A DNA stretch of 5,670 bases from Actinomycetota bacterium (GTDB taxonomy: Bacteria > Actinomycetota > Actinomycetes > Nanopelagicales > Nanopelagicaceae). Location of the stretch: positions 1 to 5,670 of the forward strand of contig RGOY01000084.1 of NCBI GenBank assembly GCA_010028225.1. Reading direction: 5' to 3'. Each line of letters begins with the position of its first letter. Position 1 is the stretch's first letter. Made by a program: the position numbers and the translations under genes. Positions 1 to 5,670 of the stretch are shown piece by piece. The notes below the pieces were generated by a model. That model had not been told where the DNA came from. It made no database searches and worked only from the letters and a program-made list of their open reading frames with translations.

Positions 1-60
1 TTGGTCGAGCGCGGCGTGGATGGCGCTGTGCACCACAAAGCCGGCCGGGTTGACGCGCTG
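1..60 (-). other. Fragment of a class II aldolase/adducin-family gene, probably an assembly chimera
   Basis: Read on the minus strand, these 60 bases are open and translate to a peptide containing VNPAGFVVHSAIHAA. This closely resembles the conserved VNPAGF-IHSAIHAAR stretch of class II aldolase/adducin proteins, which precedes their zinc-binding HTH motif; that motif would lie beyond the window edge. The stretch is about 70% GC (42 of 60), clearly richer than what follows. The plus-strand reading of the same bases has no RdgB similarity. The dodecamer at 49-60 can serve both as QRVN of the aldolase (minus) and as VDAL of RdgB (plus), so it is a natural joining point. A real rearrangement is possible, but a mis-joined contig end is the simpler explanation. 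Confidence 0.7.
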
Positions 61-420
61 GGTGGAGCACCGGGGGTTCACTCCGCTCGATATTCAGGCC
101 ACGGTGATAAAGGCAATATCAAACGCGTCCTTCACGAACTAGAACAGGTTCCAGAGAACGAACGTACGGCGAGGTTTGTCACGGTTGCTACCTATATAGA
201 TGGTGAAGGAACAATCGTCATGCGTGGCGAATTGGAAGGCGTAATACTGACTGCGCCGAGGGGTGAGGCAGGATTTGGCTACGACCCAATTTTCCAACCT
301 CTCGGTAGCGAGCGCTCACTGGCCGAGATGGATTCGAGGGAGAAAGATGCAATCAGCCACCGAGGTCGTGCGCTTCGATTACTCGCGCCACAGGTGGGGC
401 TAAGATTCCGTCATTCCTGA
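1..420 (+). CDS. rdgB: RdgB/HAM1 family non-canonical purine NTP pyrophosphatase, 5'-truncated
   Basis: RdgB hydrolyses ITP, dITP and XTP to the monophosphate plus pyrophosphate, keeping deaminated purines out of DNA and RNA; it is a cytosolic homodimer. True homology begins at codon 17 (position 49). From there the hallmarks appear in order: VDALGGAPGVHSARYSG (17-33), the ARF strand (57-59), GFGYDPIF (91-98), the AEM segment (108-110) and SHRGRAL (119-125), which binds the base. Family members are usually about 200 residues, so roughly the first 65 are missing. The 16 codons before VDAL do not match the family: where ADDSGL, with the catalytic aspartate, should stand, the frame reads HHKAGR. 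The TTG at position 1 is therefore not a credible start. The gene ends 42 nt before the next plus-strand gene with no clear terminator between, so cotranscription is possible. Confidence 0.9.
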   Translation: MVERGVDGAVHHKAGRVDALGGAPGVHSARYSGHGDKGNIKRVLHELEQVPENERTARFVTVATYIDGEGTIVMRGELEGVILTAPRGEAGFGYDPIFQPLGSERSLAEMDSREKDAISHRGRALRLLAPQVGLRFRHS

Positions 421-449
421 TCCACTTTCCCGGATCGTCGATTCCTAGC

Positions 450-455
450 AAGGAG
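450..455 (+). promoter_or_regulatory. Ribosome binding site for the GTG-started membrane protein
   Basis: AAGGAG lies 7 nt before the GTG at 463. It decides the start of a gene whose first codon is not ATG and whose N-terminal tail is low-complexity, where homology gives little guidance. Confidence 0.75.
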
Positions 456-462
456 AAGTTCC

Positions 463-1332
463 GTGGCAGCAAAGCGCGCAAAGAAAGCAGCCAAGAAGTC
501 GGCGGCAAAGCCGGCTAAGAAAGTGGCGAAGCGAGCCGTGAAGAAGGCATCTTCAAGTAAGTCAGCAAAGAAGAGCGCATCACGTGCAAAGAAGTCTGCG
601 GGACGTGTTGGTAAGAAGAGTGCATCACGAGCGAAGAAGTCAGCGGGTGCTGGAGTATCACTCAAAGTTGATGTCCCAGAAGTCCCAACTCGGGGAGTAG
701 TCACACCCTCATCGACGCCAAAACCGAAGACTCCTGCTTCGGCAACAGCGGTAGCCGCACCCGAAAAGAAGAAAAATGGCTCGAGTCCATTCTTTTTCAT
801 CATCATCGGTGTCGTTGCGCTCGCCTTGATCTTCTTCTCTCAGGGCTCAAAAGATTCGAAAGATTCAAAAGATTCAGGAAGCGGAACCGTCTCTCAAGAA
901 GATAGCGACGACATGGATGCATCTGATGAATCCATGGAGAGTGAAGACTCTGAAGAATCCACAGATGAGATGAGTGCTTCTGACGAAGCCACAGATGATT
1001 CAGCCACTGAATCCACTGATAATGCAGGCACACCGACCGCTTACGAAGGCCCAACTGGAATCGTCGCTCAGTACACAAATGGAGATAAGAGCGCAGCCAC
1101 TATCTTCTGGAAGGCTCCTGCCTCAACTGAAGGTGTCACCGGATATGCGATACAAATCCAGCGAAATGGCGGCGCGCGAGCAGATCTCTCGTCGACTCCA
1201 GCGACTCAGTTCTCATTGAATATAACCAAGAGTGAGACATCGGGATGGACGAGCTTCATCGTTCAGACTGTTTACAGCGATGGAACAGTCACTGACGGAA
1301 AAGTCTTCGGCCTTCCTGGTCAGTGGAACTAA
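463..1332 (+). CDS. Single-pass membrane protein: histone H1-like basic tail, acidic stalk, FN3-like domain
   Basis: The 289-residue protein has four parts. Residues 1-62 are almost only Lys, Ala, Ser and Arg, in AKKAAKK-type runs like histone H1 or the tails of bacterial H1-like proteins. Residues 63-108 are a Pro/Thr/Val linker ending in a basic EKKKNG patch. Residues 109-126 form one hydrophobic helix (PFFFIIIGVVALALIFF). Residues 129-187 are a stalk of SKD repeats followed by a strongly acidic Ser/Asp/Glu/Thr stretch. Residues 194-289 look like a fibronectin type III sandwich (TIFWKAP near 213-219, GYAIQIQ near 227-233, a TSFIVQTVYSDG strand near 263-274). By the positive-inside rule the basic tail is cytoplasmic and the FN3 domain outside. 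The GTG start is supported by AAGGAG 7 nt upstream. Function is unknown; the tail could bind nucleic acid or another polyanion, but that is inference. It might be cotranscribed with rdgB. Confidence 0.85.
   Translation: MAAKRAKKAAKKSAAKPAKKVAKRAVKKASSSKSAKKSASRAKKSAGRVGKKSASRAKKSAGAGVSLKVDVPEVPTRGVVTPSSTPKPKTPASATAVAAPEKKKNGSSPFFFIIIGVVALALIFFSQGSKDSKDSKDSGSGTVSQEDSDDMDASDESMESEDSEESTDEMSASDEATDDSATESTDNAGTPTAYEGPTGIVAQYTNGDKSAATIFWKAPASTEGVTGYAIQIQRNGGARADLSSTPATQFSLNITKSETSGWTSFIVQTVYSDGTVTDGKVFGLPGQWN
568..648 (+). repeat. Internal duplication in the basic tail (KKSASRAKKSAG twice)
   Basis: The 12-residue unit at codons 36-47 (568-603) recurs exactly at codons 51-62 (613-648), a 45-nt period. 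The two 36-nt copies differ at five bases, all synonymous third positions (agc/agt, cgt/cga, gca/gcg, tct/tca, gga/ggt). Confidence 0.9.
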
Positions 1333-1339
1333 CTCGAAC

Positions 1340-3214
1340 CTAACTGCGGTAACCGATCTCCTCGAGTTTTTCGAGGATTGCCGAGACGTAAACATTTGCC
1401 CCCGTGGGCACAAGGTGCACTCCATCGGGTGCGAAGTACTCGGGATGATTGTTTGAGATTCGATTCCAGTCAACGAGTGATGCGTTGTCGTACTCAGCGA
1501 TTACTCGTGCGAGCGTTTCATTATTGGAATCTCGCCAACTGCGCGGCACTGCAGCATTGACCACGATGAAGTGTGGTTGATTCGCGAGGAGATCAAAGAG
1601 GCTTCGCACTTGCTCCTCGCTGACTGGACCATTGTTTCCAAGATTAAGTACCGCAATCGAGCCGGGAACACTCTTCACATCGACACCCGCAACTTCGATA
1701 AGTTCACTTATCTGACGACCCACACGGGCGTTGATCAGGTCGATTGGTTCATACTCTTCAAGCTGTGAGCGAATCCCAAGAATGACTGAGTCGCCCGTAA
1801 CCCATAGTCCAGTTTTCTGATTCGGTGATCCGACGGGACTCTCATCGTCGTTCTCCCCAGAAGTATTGCCCGTAGAAGATGACTGAAGGGTTGATGCGAG
1901 CTCTGCCCGATTTCGAGAATCTGCATCAAGTGCCGAAAGTGAGACTGTCGTAGTGGCAGCGAGCGTTAGCACTACAGCAAAGATCAGAGTGAGTTGTTGA
2001 CGCAATCTCATTGCTGGAGTGCGATATTTCAAACCCTTGAACCAGAGCTCGATAGCGCCATTTCGCACCGGCACTTCGATCCAGCGATAGGAGATATCTG
2101 CGAGCGCGAAGACGATGAGAAAGCGAAGTGCATAGAGCGCCCATTGATCACCAACGAGATCAACAGATGGGCGAGTGACTTGAAAAACGATCCAATGCCA
2201 GAGGTAGATTCCGTAGGAGCGCTCACCGATCCACATCATCGGCGCAGTCGTTACCCATCTCGCTATTCGTGATGCTGGGTGAACCAATGACATCAAAGCC
2301 ATGCAACCAAAAATTGCAGTCAGTGGGAAAGCGATGCGATAAAGGGTCGCGTTATCTTGATTGACTGCGAGAAAGAGCAAAATAAGTCCAAGAAAACCAA
2401 GAGCACCGAAGCTATCAATGAAGTTCTTCGCGCCCTGCGCAATATTGGATGTGAAGTTTCGCGGTATCCATTTCACCGCAAGGGCTGAGCCAAGGAAGAG
2501 TCCGATGGTATGAGTATCACTTCCAAAGTAGACGTGACTGACAGATGATTGAGAGTCAGCATCGATCTTGACCGAGTAGAGAAAGAGGAGAACTCCGGAA
2601 GCAATTGCAAAGATAAGCGCGAACTTTGGAATGTGGCGTTTGCCGAAGAATCTCAAGAAGGCGAGCAAGAGCAATGGCCAGAGGAGATAGAACTGAATCT
2701 CGACCGCTAGCGACCAGGTATGTTGCAAGAGCGGTGGACGCCCGATCGTGGAGAAATAATCCTGTTCCCGCGCAACGAGTGCCCAGTTCATCGTGCCGGT
2801 GAAGAGATAGGGCAAGTCTTGTAAGAATCTTCGAATCGTCTCTGGCGCCCAGAATCCGACAAAGAGCGTAGTGCCGACGACCATGAAGAGAAGTGCTGGA
2901 AAGAGGCGTCTGATTCGGCTTCGATAGAACTTCTTCAAATCCAGCGCGCTTGATCGCTCAATCGAATCCAATATCAAGCGAGTGATTACATATCCAGAGA
3001 TCACGAAGAAGAGATCTACTCCAAGAAATCCACCTGGCCACCAGGAAAGTCCTAAGTGATAGACCAAAACCGCGATGACAGAGATCGCCCGTAAACCATC
3101 AATAGCAGGGATATAGCGAGGTGATTTGATTGCGCCATCGCCAATCGCTTCATCCGCGCGCGGCGCAATGCTTTCGTGAGATTTCTTGGAATATTCATCT
3201 CTTGTCGACATCAT
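1340..3214 (-). CDS. oatA: OatA-type peptidoglycan O-acetyltransferase (acyltransferase 3 plus SGNH domain)
   Basis: OatA enzymes move acetyl groups across the membrane and place them on the C6 hydroxyl of MurNAc, which protects the wall from lysozyme. Residues 35-400 form the multi-pass acyltransferase-3 domain: YIPAIDGLRAISV (34-46), the proposed catalytic His53 in YHLG, FFVISGY (69-75), RSRIRRLFPAL (98-108), TWSLAVEIQFYLLWP (166-180) and YGIYLWHW (334-341). A further helix (about 408-428) and a Ser/Gly/Asn-rich linker (430-468) lead to the outside SGNH domain. There GDS has Ser476 as nucleophile, GRQ is at 499-501, NLGNNG at 524-529, and VDW...HPEYF..DGVHL carries Asp597 and His600. This last block is close to OatA of Gram-positives. 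All triad positions are present and the length of 624 fits. The first two codons are both ATG; GGAG sits 3 nt before the first and 6 nt before the second, so translation probably begins at 3211. The substrate could instead be another wall sugar. Confidence 0.88.
   Translation of the reverse strand: MMSTRDEYSKKSHESIAPRADEAIGDGAIKSPRYIPAIDGLRAISVIAVLVYHLGLSWWPGGFLGVDLFFVISGYVITRLILDSIERSSALDLKKFYRSRIRRLFPALLFMVVGTTLFVGFWAPETIRRFLQDLPYLFTGTMNWALVAREQDYFSTIGRPPLLQHTWSLAVEIQFYLLWPLLLLAFLRFFGKRHIPKFALIFAIASGVLLFLYSVKIDADSQSSVSHVYFGSDTHTIGLFLGSALAVKWIPRNFTSNIAQGAKNFIDSFGALGFLGLILLFLAVNQDNATLYRIAFPLTAIFGCMALMSLVHPASRIARWVTTAPMMWIGERSYGIYLWHWIVFQVTRPSVDLVGDQWALYALRFLIVFALADISYRWIEVPVRNGAIELWFKGLKYRTPAMRLRQQLTLIFAVVLTLAATTTVSLSALDADSRNRAELASTLQSSSTGNTSGENDDESPVGSPNQKTGLWVTGDSVILGIRSQLEEYEPIDLINARVGRQISELIEVAGVDVKSVPGSIAVLNLGNNGPVSEEQVRSLFDLLANQPHFIVVNAAVPRSWRDSNNETLARVIAEYDNASLVDWNRISNNHPEYFAPDGVHLVPTGANVYVSAILEKLEEIGYRS
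1359..1377. terminator. Weak hairpin between convergent genes, possible transcription end
   Basis: TCCTCGA at 1359-1365 pairs with TCGAGGA at 1371-1377 around a 5-nt loop (GTTTT). It lies 26 nt past the stop of the plus-strand FN3 gene, yet inside the last codons of the minus-strand oatA. Neither side has a following U-run, so it is not a classical intrinsic terminator, and the symmetry may simply reflect the coding sequence for LEKLEE. Confidence 0.2.
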
Positions 3215-3217
3215 GAT

Positions 3218-3221
3218 CTCC
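3218..3221 (-). promoter_or_regulatory. Ribosome binding site of oatA, favouring the second ATG
   Basis: GGAG on the minus strand is only 3 nt from the first ATG (3212-3214) but 6 nt from the second (3209-3211), a more usual spacing. The real protein may therefore be one residue shorter. Confidence 0.5.
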
Positions 3222-3235
3222 GACCTGAGATTGCA

Positions 3236-3256
3236 ATCAATGTGAGATCAATGTGA
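3236..3256. repeat. Short tandem direct repeat between the coiled-coil gene and oatA
   Basis: ATCAATGTGA occurs at 3236-3245 and again at 3247-3256, an 11-bp period close to one helical turn. It sits in the 56-nt gap just upstream of oatA and could be a binding site for a dimeric regulator or a chance repeat. No promoter could be fixed beside it. Confidence 0.5.
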
Positions 3257-3270
3257 AAGGCGAGAGAGTC

Positions 3271-4074
3271 TTACTTCTTAGAGCGAGAATTCTTCTTGGC
3301 TGACTTCTCGCCTCGATTCTCACTCTTCGAACCTTCTGCGCCATTCTCGCCACGATTGATTCGAGGTTTGCCGCTTTCGTCAAGGGTGCGCTCTACAGCG
3401 GAGTTAAGTTGTGAGAGGCGCTCCCACGCTGCATCAAGTCTCGTTCGTGATTGCACGAATGCACTTGCTGCTGCTTCCAGAGAACTAGTCTGAACTTTAT
3501 AAAGTCGCTCAGCCTCTGCCACAACCCCGCCCAGCCATGCACGATATGCAGAGACATCACTCATTGCCGAGGTGATCATCTGCTCTGCCTCTTTGCGCGC
3601 AGTGCTCGTGATTGCCATCGCTTCGCGGCGCTTGGTATTGAGCATCTCTTCTGCTTTGGCCTCTGCTGCGGATAAGAATTCGCGTGCATCATTCTCTGCA
3701 GCTTCGATGAGACGACGACCTTTGCTCTCAGCTTGTCCGAGTAAAGAACGAGCTTTGCTCTCTGCCGCTTCGACTGCACCTTGTGCAGCACGTTTGCTCT
3801 CGGTGAGAATGCGCTCGGCTGAGAGATTTGCTTTTGCTTCTCGTTGCTGAGCGGTGCGAATGAGAGACATCGCTGTCTCAGTCGCAAGAATCTCGAACTC
3901 TTCTTTAGATAGTGATGTGATGTCTCGTCGTGATCTGAGGTCAGCTAGTTGTGCTTCTAACTCACGGATGCGAGTGAGTGATCCACCTTGATTGGTTACT
4001 GGGGCAGCCTCATCTTGCTCATCAGCCTTGAAGCCCATCCAACGCTTGATGCCATCGCTATTGCGATCTGCCAT
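3271..4074 (-). CDS. Hendecad coiled-coil protein, DivIVA/Scy-like scaffold candidate
   Basis: With the start preferred here the protein has 267 residues. After a short polar head with a GIKRWMGF patch (8-15), a first helix (about 33-50, RIRELEAQLADLRSRR) is followed by a nearly unbroken helix from about 58 to 230, rich in Ala, Glu, Lys and Arg. Residues 103-168 fall into six successive 11-residue units (AAESKARSLLG, QAESKGRRLIE, AAENDAREFLS and so on), a hendecad coiled coil. The C-terminal 40 residues are Gly/Asn/Ser/Lys-rich, disordered and end in a basic tail. There is no signal peptide or membrane segment, so it is cytoplasmic. Actinobacterial DivIVA, FilP and Scy proteins use similar long coiled coils to organise polar growth, but the DivIVA N-terminal motif is not seen, so only the general class is suggested. 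An in-frame ATG at 4110 would add 12 residues but lacks a ribosome binding site. oatA follows on the same strand, probably in one operon. Confidence 0.85.
   Translation of the reverse strand: MADRNSDGIKRWMGFKADEQDEAAPVTNQGGSLTRIRELEAQLADLRSRRDITSLSKEEFEILATETAMSLIRTAQQREAKANLSAERILTESKRAAQGAVEAAESKARSLLGQAESKGRRLIEAAENDAREFLSAAEAKAEEMLNTKRREAMAITSTARKEAEQMITSAMSDVSAYRAWLGGVVAEAERLYKVQTSSLEAAASAFVQSRTRLDAAWERLSQLNSAVERTLDESGKPRINRGENGAEGSKSENRGEKSAKKNSRSKK
3571..3768 (-). repeat. Six 11-residue (33-bp) coiled-coil repeats
   Basis: The region encodes six consecutive hendecads with Ala in the second place of most units, an E or R third, and large hydrophobics (L, F, M, I, Y-like) in the ninth and tenth places. 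Traces at DNA level remain: TTTGCTCTC at 3721 recurs 33 bp on at 3754. Confidence 0.75.
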
Positions 4075-4081
4075 GACTACT

Positions 4082-4087
4082 CTCCCC
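4082..4087 (-). promoter_or_regulatory. Ribosome binding site that decides the start of the coiled-coil gene
   Basis: On the minus strand GGGGAG lies 7 nt before the ATG at 4072-4074. The longer alternative ATG at 4108-4110 is preceded by GCGGCGGGTTA, with no comparable site. The start at 4074 is therefore preferred. Confidence 0.65.
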
Positions 4088-4139
4088 GTGTTTGCCTCTG
4101 CCTCAGCCATTAACCCGCCGCTGCATGTGAAGGTGTGGA

Positions 4140-4168
4140 AGCCTACCTAGCCACTTTCGACTCAACAA
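4140..4168 (-). promoter_or_regulatory. Candidate promoter for the coiled-coil gene and oatA
   Basis: On the minus strand TTGTTG (4163-4168) and TAGGCT (4140-4145) are separated by 17 nt, a fair match to a housekeeping sigma promoter. Transcription would begin near 4133, about 60 nt before the ATG at 4074. The gap between the upstream gene's stop (4225) and this start is about 150 nt and holds nothing else recognisable apart from a CCCTAGGG palindrome at 4173-4180; no clear terminator for the upstream gene was found. Confidence 0.3.
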
Positions 4169-4224
4169 TCGGCCCTAGGGGTGAGGGTACTTCGCAGGCG
4201 TGTTCACCTTTTTACCTCTTCTGT

Positions 4225-5670
4225 CTACCGGCTCACTCGCTTCAGCACAATGGTCTCGACTGATGTGGAGGCGTTACCCCAGTCAGCGTTAGAGGAGGTA
4301 TAGCTCGCTCGCAACGCTTGGGGGCCATGGATGATCGGCTTCCAGGTGCAGGTTGCGGTGAGGGTGCCAGCATTAACACTTCGATTAGCGCAGCCAGTAA
4401 TGACGCGCCCCTTCGCCCGGAAAGCCACGGTGCCAGTCGATGATGTGGTTGCGGTGAGTGTGATGGCGCCGCCTTTGCGGGGTGCTGCAGATAGAGAAAG
4501 TGAAATCGTGGAAGTTCCGGTAGCGATGGTTACCGAAATGGATTGTGTCGCGCTCGCGCCCACTGCATCGGTTGCTGTGATGGTCAAGTTTGTGCTGACG
4601 CGCGCAGCAGATGATGATGTGCTGACTACTCCTGTCGCTGTGTTGATAGTAATGCCACTTGTAGAAGGTGCAATGGAATAAGTGATCGACCCGGTTCCTC
4701 CTGAAGCAGAGAGCGGAGCAGAGTTTGCAGCGACTCCATAAGTCGTGGATATACCAGAGCCACCTGAAAGTGAGATTGCACCGTTGACTGTAAGTGCAAC
4801 AGCCGTTGAAGTTTCACTCGCACTTACACCATTCTTTGCCGCGGTGATAACAACCCGGTATTGGTAGCCATTCTCTGCAAGTGTCAACGACGAGAGCGTG
4901 AGGGTGGCTGTAGTAGCACCAGAGATATTGACACCAGAGAGATTGCTAAAGCTTGCTCCAGAGTTAGTCGAAACTTGCCATTGATAGGAGAGAACTCCTG
5001 CGTCAGCAGATGTAGCGCTCACCGCAAAGCGAGCAGATCGCGTCACTGTCGTTGCTGTTTCTTGTGGCGATGCGGTGATGGTGGGCGGGCGAATCAAGGT
5101 AGTGAAATAGAGAGGCGAGGAAGCAGTGGAACTTTCGTAGGTAATGCCATCTCCCACTGCTTGCAACGTCGCGTAGTACTGGGTGGCAGGGCTCAGGCCC
5201 GTGCGAGTGGAGTCCGATGTAAAGGAGGTCGTTGTGGAGAGCAGGGTTGAGGTTGCTGAGTCGTAGAGACGCAGAGTGTGTGAAGAGGCGTTGGTGGTTG
5301 ATGAGTAAGTAAAAGTAGCTGTCGAAGTTTCTCTGGCTGCCACTGCAAGCGTGGTGGGAGTGGTGAGGGAATTGAGAACCGCGGAGTTATTGGTTACGGA
5401 TTGGTCATCGAAGTATGCAGCGAAATTTGTAGCCAGATCCATGATCAGATTTCCACTCACCCCAGTGCCACTCAAGACATATGAGAGAGTCACTACTCGA
5501 CTCGCTCTGATAGTTGAGGAGGTTGTTAACGTTAGTTCTGGTCCAGAAGTGAGAGCCGCCGTAACTGCAAGAGAAGTTCCTGAATCTGAGATGAGAAAGC
5601 GTGAAATGTCCGGCGCGGTCGCAGAGAGTGTCTCGTTGTACGTTAGGACGATTGAGTTTCCTGGCGCTGA
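4225..5670 (-). CDS. Large secreted multi-domain Ig/FN3-like surface protein, 3' part only
   Basis: The frame is open from the stop at 4225 to the last base of the window, giving 482 codons of a longer gene. The GTG at 5491-5493 is not the start: the 59 codons upstream complete a domain that runs across it. Visible residues 1-95 form an SwmB-type Ig-like repeat (LTYNETLS near the start, closing on AAYFDDQSVTNNS). Residues about 104-191 form an FN3-like domain (GLSPATQYYATLQAV). Residues about 195-296 form an Ig-like domain with the core YQW motif. Residues about 298-383 form a putative-Ig/cadherin-like domain (SGITINTATGVVS). Residues about 385-476 form a Big_3_5-like domain with Cys427 and Cys441 able to form a disulfide. 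The Ser/Thr-rich, Lys-poor makeup fits secretion. The protein ends in KRVSR with no LPXTG motif or membrane anchor, so it may be released or anchored from its unseen N-terminus. An adhesin-like or matrix role is an inference. Confidence 0.85.
   Translation of the reverse strand, partial: SAPGNSIVLTYNETLSATAPDISRFLISDSGTSLAVTAALTSGPELTLTTSSTIRASRVVTLSYVLSGTGVSGNLIMDLATNFAAYFDDQSVTNNSAVLNSLTTPTTLAVAARETSTATFTYSSTTNASSHTLRLYDSATSTLLSTTTSFTSDSTRTGLSPATQYYATLQAVGDGITYESSTASSPLYFTTLIRPPTITASPQETATTVTRSARFAVSATSADAGVLSYQWQVSTNSGASFSNLSGVNISGATTATLTLSSLTLAENGYQYRVVITAAKNGVSASETSTAVALTVNGAISLSGGSGISTTYGVAANSAPLSASGGTGSITYSIAPSTSGITINTATGVVSTSSSAARVSTNLTITATDAVGASATQSISVTIATGTSTISLSLSAAPRKGGAITLTATTSSTGTVAFRAKGRVITGCANRSVNAGTLTATCTWKPIIHGPQALRASYTSSNADWGNASTSVETIVLKRVSR

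Noticed and set aside
419..436. GATCC...GGATC inverted repeat after rdgB as a terminator
   Set aside because: The stem is only 5 bp with an 8-nt loop and no U-run follows.
411..806. Long minus-strand frame rich in Phe, Ala and Arg opposite the basic tail
   Set aside because: It is the antisense of Lys/Ala/Ser-rich codons (AAG, GCA, TCA), which rarely make stops in reverse. Its composition is unlike any soluble or secreted protein and the plus-strand frame has a good ribosome binding site.
4173..4180. CCCTAGGG palindrome as part of a terminator or operator
   Set aside because: A lone 8-bp palindrome with no loop and no U-run cannot be assigned; it is mentioned only as the content of the gap.
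4331..4681. Plus-strand open frame of about 116 codons with Val/Ala-rich product
   Set aside because: It is a shadow of the Ser/Thr/Ala-rich surface-protein gene, has no family resemblance and no convincing ribosome binding site, and the opposite strand shows clear Ig-like domains.
4861..5250. Plus-strand open frame of about 129 codons, Arg/Cys/Ser-rich
   Set aside because: The composition is typical of an antisense frame, it begins in the middle of the Ig-like domain coding region, and no conserved motif is visible.

Overview
The window looks like one end of an actinobacterial contig, probably from a metagenome. The evidence is a mid-range GC content, GTG and ATG starts with good Shine-Dalgarno sites, an OatA-like envelope enzyme, a long hendecad coiled-coil protein and an Ig/FN3-rich secreted protein. 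The phylum call is an inference from gene style. A streamlined freshwater lineage is plausible but not proven.

Layout. Positions 1 to about 60 appear not to belong to the neighbouring gene. On the minus strand they encode the signature of a class II aldolase/adducin protein, and at about 49-60 they switch into rdgB. Positions 49-420 (+) hold the C-terminal two thirds of RdgB, the house-cleaning ITP/XTP pyrophosphatase. Positions 463-1332 (+) encode an unusual single-pass membrane protein: a histone-H1-like Lys/Ala tail, one membrane helix, an acidic Ser/Asp/Glu stalk and a C-terminal fibronectin type III-like domain. It converges, with a 7-nt gap, on a minus-strand gene at 1340-3214. That gene encodes an OatA-type peptidoglycan O-acetyltransferase, an acyltransferase-3 membrane domain fused to an SGNH esterase-like domain. 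Upstream of it on the same strand (3271-4074) is a coiled-coil protein built on an 11-residue repeat, with a likely start 36 nt inside the longest reading frame. Positions 4225-5670 (-) hold the 3' part of a large secreted protein made of tandem beta-sandwich domains. Its N-terminus lies beyond the window, since the frame stays open to the last base.

How they fit. Apart from rdgB, the genes point to the cell envelope: wall acetylation (OatA), a candidate cytoskeletal or polar scaffold (the coiled coil), a membrane protein whose basic tail could touch nucleic acid or other acidic partners, and a surface or secreted adhesin-like protein. The coiled-coil gene and oatA are probably cotranscribed (56-59 nt apart). 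No tRNA, rRNA, CRISPR array, transposase or phage gene was seen, and I see no strong evidence for a new multi-gene system. The most valuable observations are the chimeric left edge, the charge-split membrane protein and the hendecad coiled coil.
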